A stretch of DNA of 8,759 nucleotides, taken from assembly GCA_023231075.1 (NCBI GenBank), contig JALNWC010000086.1, forward strand, positions 1 through 8,759, in the 5' to 3' direction. Below are positions 5,692 through 8,759 of the stretch, piece by piece. Every line of letters starts with the position of its first letter. Positions within the stretch are counted from its first letter, which is position 1. The notes under the pieces were generated by a model that was given only the letters and a program-made list of their open reading frames with translations, did no database searches and was not told the origin of the DNA. The DNA is from Rhodoferax sp. Lineage in GTDB: Bacteria; Pseudomonadota; Gammaproteobacteria; Burkholderiales; Burkholderiaceae_C. The translations under genes and the position numbers were made by a program.

Positions 5692-6399
5692 ATGACCGAT
5701 CAGCATTTATCCAGTCAGTATGAAAATGAACTTCATGTCGTGTCAGCCCAGCTGATTGAACTTGGACAACGAGTTGATAAGCAGATCTTTCAAGCCATTG
5801 ACGCACTAGCGCATTCCAATGCGGAGGGTGCCCGGCAGGTGCTCGCAGCGGAAGCTGCCGTCAATGCGCTTGAAGTTGAAATCGATCATGAAATCACCAG
5901 CATCATTGCGAGACGTCAACCTACTGCGCGTGATTTGCGCTTGTTGATGGCCATTTCGAAAGCCTCCAGCAATCTGGAGCGCGTCGGAAATGAGGCTGAC
6001 CGGATGGCGCTCAAGGTGCTCGCATTCATTGGCCGTGGTGCACCAGGAGCCTTGCCATTGCAAAAGTTGTCTGCAGCTGCCAAATTGAAGACAGATCTGC
6101 TGAGCCGTGCGCTGAAGGCCTTCGCTCAACTGGACCTGCCTGCTGCTGTGGCTGTGATCAAAGAATACGAATTGGGCTACGGGGTAGTCGATGAAATCGT
6201 CGGCCAGCTGGTCAACGACCTGATCGAAAATCCGCGCAAAACATCTTCCTGTCTGGAGGTAATTTCCTTGGCAAAATCGCTGGAGCTGATCGTGGATCAT
6301 GCCAAGCACATCGCGGAACTGGTGATCTACGTGGTACACGGCGCCGATGTGCGGCACGCTCCGGTTGAGCAGATCGAGTCGCTTGTAAAGCAAGGCTGA
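5692..6399 (+). CDS. phoU: PhoU-family phosphate signalling protein (divergent, unlinked to the pst operon start)
   Basis: PhoU proteins are cytoplasmic three-helix-bundle repeats that restrain the PhoR/PhoB response and Pst transport when phosphate is plentiful. This 235-residue protein has the usual length and two-repeat form. The first signature is NLERVGNEADRMA (94-106) and the second SLELIVDHAKHIAE (196-209). The family normally has ERxGDxA and ERIGDHA there, so the first site has Asp-to-Asn at 100 and the second has Arg-to-Leu at 199 and Gly-to-Val at 201; some metal-binding or contact residues are therefore altered. RRQPTARDLRLLMAISK (74-90) is typical of betaproteobacterial PhoU. AAGG lies 5 nt before ATG. 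It sits alone, 110 nt from an IS remnant, and converges with phoD. A canonical phoU may follow pstB outside the window, making this a second copy; that is inferred. Confidence 0.93.
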   Translation: MTDQHLSSQYENELHVVSAQLIELGQRVDKQIFQAIDALAHSNAEGARQVLAAEAAVNALEVEIDHEITSIIARRQPTARDLRLLMAISKASSNLERVGNEADRMALKVLAFIGRGAPGALPLQKLSAAAKLKTDLLSRALKAFAQLDLPAAVAVIKEYELGYGVVDEIVGQLVNDLIENPRKTSSCLEVISLAKSLELIVDHAKHIAELVIYVVHGADVRHAPVEQIESLVKQG

Positions 6400-6421
6400 C
6401 ACGGCCGGATGGCCCGTCATT

Positions 6422-6436
6422 GCAGCGATTCGCTGC
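6422..6436. terminator. Hairpin between convergent phoU and phoD, possible weak terminator
   Basis: GCAGCG-ATT-CGCTGC is a perfect 6-bp hairpin 22 nt after the phoU stop and 62 nt after the phoD stop read from the other strand. No run of T follows on either side, so it is not a classic intrinsic terminator, but no better candidate exists in the 99-nt gap. Confidence 0.35.
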
Positions 6437-6498
6437 CCAGGGCTGCCGGGCATTGAATTGCGCGCCTGACGGGACCCTGTCACCTCGTCACGCGTGCC

Positions 6499-8193
6499 CT
6501 ACCCGCTGAAACTCTGCGACGCGCTGGCGTCCACCGTGTAGGTGCGCGACTTGATGGTGCTGACAAAGTGCCAGGTGCCTTTGGCCTCGGTGGGTGTGAA
6601 CGTCATGCGCAGGAAGCCCCGGCGCGCGGTGTCGGCGTATTTCAAATCGTCCACAGCCCCCAGAAAGATCTTCTGAGCCTCTGCCGGGGGCAAGCTGGCC
6701 AGGTACTCCTCCAGGCCAGGCGAGCTGATGCTGGGGGTGGCAAATTCCTGCCCCACCACGCTGCCGTCCATCAGGGTCAGGCGGCTGGACCAGGCATTGT
6801 GGGTGTCACCCGCCAGCACCACCAGTTTCTTGCCCAGCTTTTGCGCCGATGTCAAGAGCACTTCGCGCTCCACCGGGTAGCCGTCCCAGGCGTCCAGGTT
6901 GTAACCCAGCTTGGGGTTCTTCACCGGATCAAGCAGGGCTTTTTGGGCGTCGGTCAAGGCCGCCGGGTTCGTCGCCGCCGTGCCCTTGGCGATGAGGTAA
7001 TCGGTAATGGCCTGCTGACCCGCAGCCAGTGCGCTTGGGCTGGTGTCGCTCGGATTCAGGGCCGACAGCATGCTGACCGGAAAACTCATGCGCGCCATCA
7101 GCACCTGTTGTCCCAGCACTTGCCAGGTGGCGTTGGAGGCCGCCATCTGGCCTTGCAGCCAGCCCAGCTGCGTGGCGCCCATCAGGCTGCGCGTGGTCGA
7201 ACTCAGGGTGGCCAGCGCAGCGGACGCGGTGGCCGGGTTGAGCAACTCGGCAAACTCCACCGGCTTGTCACGCGCCAGCAAGCGGGTTTCCAGCATGTGC
7301 AGCGCGGTCAGGCCGCCAAAGTCGAAACTGCGGTAAATCTTGCGCAAATCCGTGGCATCCGGGGTGCGTACCGGCATCCACTCGTGCCAGGCCTGGAGGG
7401 CTGCAGCGCGGCGGTCGGCAAGCTTGCCCTCGGTGCTTTCGGTGTGGTTTTCTGCGCCATCTTTGTAAATGTCATTGGCAATTTCGTGGTCGTCCCACAC
7501 TGCAATCACGGGCATGGCTGCGTGGAACACCTTGCTGTCGGGGTCTGAACGGTACTGGGCGTAGCGCTTGCGGTAGTCGCTCAAGCTCAGGCACTCGTTG
7601 GCCGGGTCAGACACCCGGCCCAGCGCAACGGCATCGGCACTGGCATAACCGCCCGCGCCGTATTCATAAATGAAGTCACCCAAATGCACGGCGTAGCGGG
7701 CATCGGTGCGGGTCACCTCGGCATAGGCGTTGAAGTAGCCTGCGGGGTAGTTGGCGCAACTCATCACCGCCATCGACAGGCTGGCAGCTCCTGCGGCGGG
7801 CAGCGTGCGGGTGCGTCCCACGGGCGAGCTGTAAGCGCCTGCGCGAAAACGGAAAAAATAGTCCTTGCCGGCGCTCAGGCCCGTCGCATCCACCTTCACC
7901 GTGAACGCAGCGGCCGCCACCGCGCGCGCGCTGCCCGAGGCCGTGAGCGTGGCGAAAGCGGCATCGGTGGCCACCTCCCAGGTCAGGGCCACGTCATCGG
8001 TCACACCGTCGTACTGCGCATGGGTCCACAGCATCACGCGATCTGCCAGCGGGTCACCACTGGCCACGCCATAGCTGAAGCTCGGCGCCACATCATCGCC
8101 ACCACCGCAGGCGGTCAGCGCAGCACCGGAGCCAGCCACAGCGGCCAACGAGGCCAGACGGATCACAAAGTCTCGACGGGAAGTTTGAAGCAT
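6499..8193 (-). CDS. phoD: PhoD-like alkaline phosphatase/phosphodiesterase, Tat-exported lipoprotein
   Basis: Extracytoplasmic metallophosphoesterase releasing phosphate from phosphodiesters and monoesters; PhoD enzymes are Ca/Fe-dependent and Tat-exported already folded. The 564-residue product starts with a twin-arginine motif SRRDFV (5-10), a hydrophobic stretch, and a lipobox LTAC with the lipidated Cys at 29. The PhoD N-terminal domain begins around FSYGVASGDPLADRVMLWT (39-57). Metal-site motifs follow: SCANYPAGYFNAY (145-157), HLGDFIYEYG (170-179), VWDDHEIAND (232-241) and LAGDTHNAW (460-468), then ATPSISSPG (485-493). The open frame extends 56 codons upstream, but ATG 8193 is chosen because the Tat signal begins there and a purine-rich GAGAGA lies about 8 nt before it. 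A Pho-box-like repeat and -10 lie upstream, facing this gene. It is divergent from the 5'-nucleotidase gene. Confidence 0.95.
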   Translation of the reverse strand: MLQTSRRDFVIRLASLAAVAGSGAALTACGGGDDVAPSFSYGVASGDPLADRVMLWTHAQYDGVTDDVALTWEVATDAAFATLTASGSARAVAAAAFTVKVDATGLSAGKDYFFRFRAGAYSSPVGRTRTLPAAGAASLSMAVMSCANYPAGYFNAYAEVTRTDARYAVHLGDFIYEYGAGGYASADAVALGRVSDPANECLSLSDYRKRYAQYRSDPDSKVFHAAMPVIAVWDDHEIANDIYKDGAENHTESTEGKLADRRAAALQAWHEWMPVRTPDATDLRKIYRSFDFGGLTALHMLETRLLARDKPVEFAELLNPATASAALATLSSTTRSLMGATQLGWLQGQMAASNATWQVLGQQVLMARMSFPVSMLSALNPSDTSPSALAAGQQAITDYLIAKGTAATNPAALTDAQKALLDPVKNPKLGYNLDAWDGYPVEREVLLTSAQKLGKKLVVLAGDTHNAWSSRLTLMDGSVVGQEFATPSISSPGLEEYLASLPPAEAQKIFLGAVDDLKYADTARRGFLRMTFTPTEAKGTWHFVSTIKSRTYTVDASASQSFSG

Positions 8194-8285
8194 GAAAACA
8201 TCTCTCTGAAATTGAAGGGGGAGTTGAAGCGACAAGTCGCTGGGTGAGCCGCACACGGGCTTGCACAGCCGGCATCGCGCCCTGC

Positions 8286-8291
8286 TTTGTA
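8286..8291 (-). promoter_or_regulatory. Candidate -10 element of the phoD promoter
   Basis: TACAAA on the minus strand (4 of 6 matches to TATAAT) begins 10 nt after the Pho-box-like repeat, the same spacing as at pstS. Transcription would start near 8279, giving a leader of about 85 nt before ATG 8193. Confidence 0.45.
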
Positions 8292-8301
8292 AACGCTTTG
8301 T

Positions 8302-8319
8302 GTGACGAAGCCGTGACCC
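8302..8319 (-). promoter_or_regulatory. Pho-box-like direct repeat facing phoD
   Basis: On the minus strand GGGTCACGGCTTCGTCAC contains two GTCAC cores with the 11-bp period of a Pho box. It matches the enterobacterial consensus at only 10 of 18 positions, the spacer being GC-rich. Support comes from orientation toward a phosphatase gene and from the candidate -10 at the expected distance. Confidence 0.5.
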
Positions 8320-8333
8320 GTCGCGGGGCCGCT

Positions 8334-8351
8334 TTGACACACGAAAGTCAC
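8334..8351 (+). promoter_or_regulatory. Pho-box-like direct repeat facing the 5'-nucleotidase gene
   Basis: TTGACACACGAAAGTCAC: half-sites TTGACAC and AAGTCAC with an 11-bp period, 11 of 18 matches to the Pho box consensus. A weak -10-like TAACCT (8362-8367) begins 10 nt downstream. It is 14 bp from the oppositely oriented repeat for phoD, so the two would form a shared divergent control region. Confidence 0.5.
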
Positions 8352-8404
8352 ACTGCCGCACTAACCTACCGCAGTTTTACTCAACCCAACTCACCTCCAG
8401 CCCC

Positions 8405-8759
8405 ATGCACATCCCATTCAGCACCCGCGCCCTGGCCGCTGCCGGCATCGTGACCCTTCTGGGCTCGACCCTCGCCGCTTGCGGCGGCAATGACGAGCCC
8501 AGCTTCAAACCACTGGAACTCAATATTGCCCACATCAACGACCACCACTCGCAACTGGAGCCCATCGCTGCCCAGACGCTGACGCTGGACGGCGTGCAGA
8601 CGCAGGTGGATCTGGGTGGCTTTGCCCGCCAGGCAACGGTGTTCAAGTCGCTCGCTGGCACACCCAACCTGCTCAAGCTGCACGCGGGCGATGCCATCAC
8701 CGGCACGCTCTACTACACCTTCTTCAAGGGCGAAGCCGACGCGCGGATGATGAACAGCA
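8405..8759 (+). CDS. Lipoprotein 5'-nucleotidase/metallophosphatase, UshA/NadN-like, N-terminal part (runs off the window)
   Basis: Extracytoplasmic nucleotidase that would strip phosphate from nucleotides (or from NAD in NadN-type members). Only the first 118 codons are present and there is no stop before the window ends. A signal sequence leads to the lipobox LAAC with Cys at 26, so it should be a membrane-anchored lipoprotein. The first metallophosphatase motif LNIAHINDHHSQLEP (39-53) and the second, LLKLHAGDAITGTLYYTFF (89-107), followed by KGEADARMMN, are visible. The double His in NDHHS and the GTLYYT...ADA..MN string resemble NadN-type 5'-nucleotidases more than E. coli UshA. ATG 8405 has no clear ribosome binding site (a pyrimidine-rich CACCTCCAGCCCC precedes it), but the signal peptide begins there and no better start is seen. 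Confidence 0.92.
   Translation, partial: MHIPFSTRALAAAGIVTLLGSTLAACGGNDEPSFKPLELNIAHINDHHSQLEPIAAQTLTLDGVQTQVDLGGFARQATVFKSLAGTPNLLKLHAGDAITGTLYYTFFKGEADARMMNS

Noticed and set aside
5806..6483. 225-codon minus-strand open frame opposite phoU
   Set aside because: Antisense to a clear PhoU gene; no motif and no ribosome binding site support.
6568..7548. 326-codon plus-strand open frame opposite phoD
   Set aside because: Antisense to the PhoD catalytic region; His/Gln/Arg-rich low-quality protein with no recognisable domain.

Overview
The window looks like chromosomal DNA of a betaproteobacterium, probably Burkholderiales and perhaps near Comamonadaceae (Rhodoferax/Polaromonas-like). This rests on protein style, moderately high GC, a C-terminal domain familiar from Burkholderiales hypothetical proteins, and the gene mix. 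No rRNA or tRNA is present to fix the taxonomy.

The window is dominated by phosphate acquisition and storage. On the left, reading leftward, is the start of a pst operon: pstS (periplasmic phosphate-binding protein), pstC (permease), and the first 48 codons of pstA, which overlaps the pstC stop by 4 bp. A good Pho box with a -10 element lies in front of pstS. Reading rightward from the same intergenic region are an unrecognised small helical protein, a class-I-like polyphosphate kinase 2 (ppk2), and a Lys/Ala/Pro-rich protein with a conserved-looking C-terminal domain.

In the middle, a phosphoribosyltransferase and a small CxxC...CxxC protein lie on the minus strand. They are followed by the left end of a decayed IS200/IS605-type element: a perfect 7-bp hairpin, a strong ribosome binding site and the first ~23 codons of tnpA, then a breakpoint. 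Next to it on the plus strand is a PhoU-family gene separated from the pst operon, with unusual changes in both PhoU signature motifs.

On the right, a Tat-exported lipoprotein phosphodiesterase/alkaline phosphatase (PhoD) reads leftward, divergent from a lipoprotein 5'-nucleotidase of the UshA/NadN type that runs off the window. The intergenic region between them holds two back-to-back Pho-box-like repeats, one facing each gene, each with a candidate -10 at the same 10-nt spacing as at pstS. This suggests a phosphate-starvation cluster: organic phosphate is cleaved outside the cell (PhoD, nucleotidase), imported (Pst), sensed or gated (PhoU), and interconverted with polyphosphate (PPK2). The long antisense reading frames are judged to be shadows of real genes.
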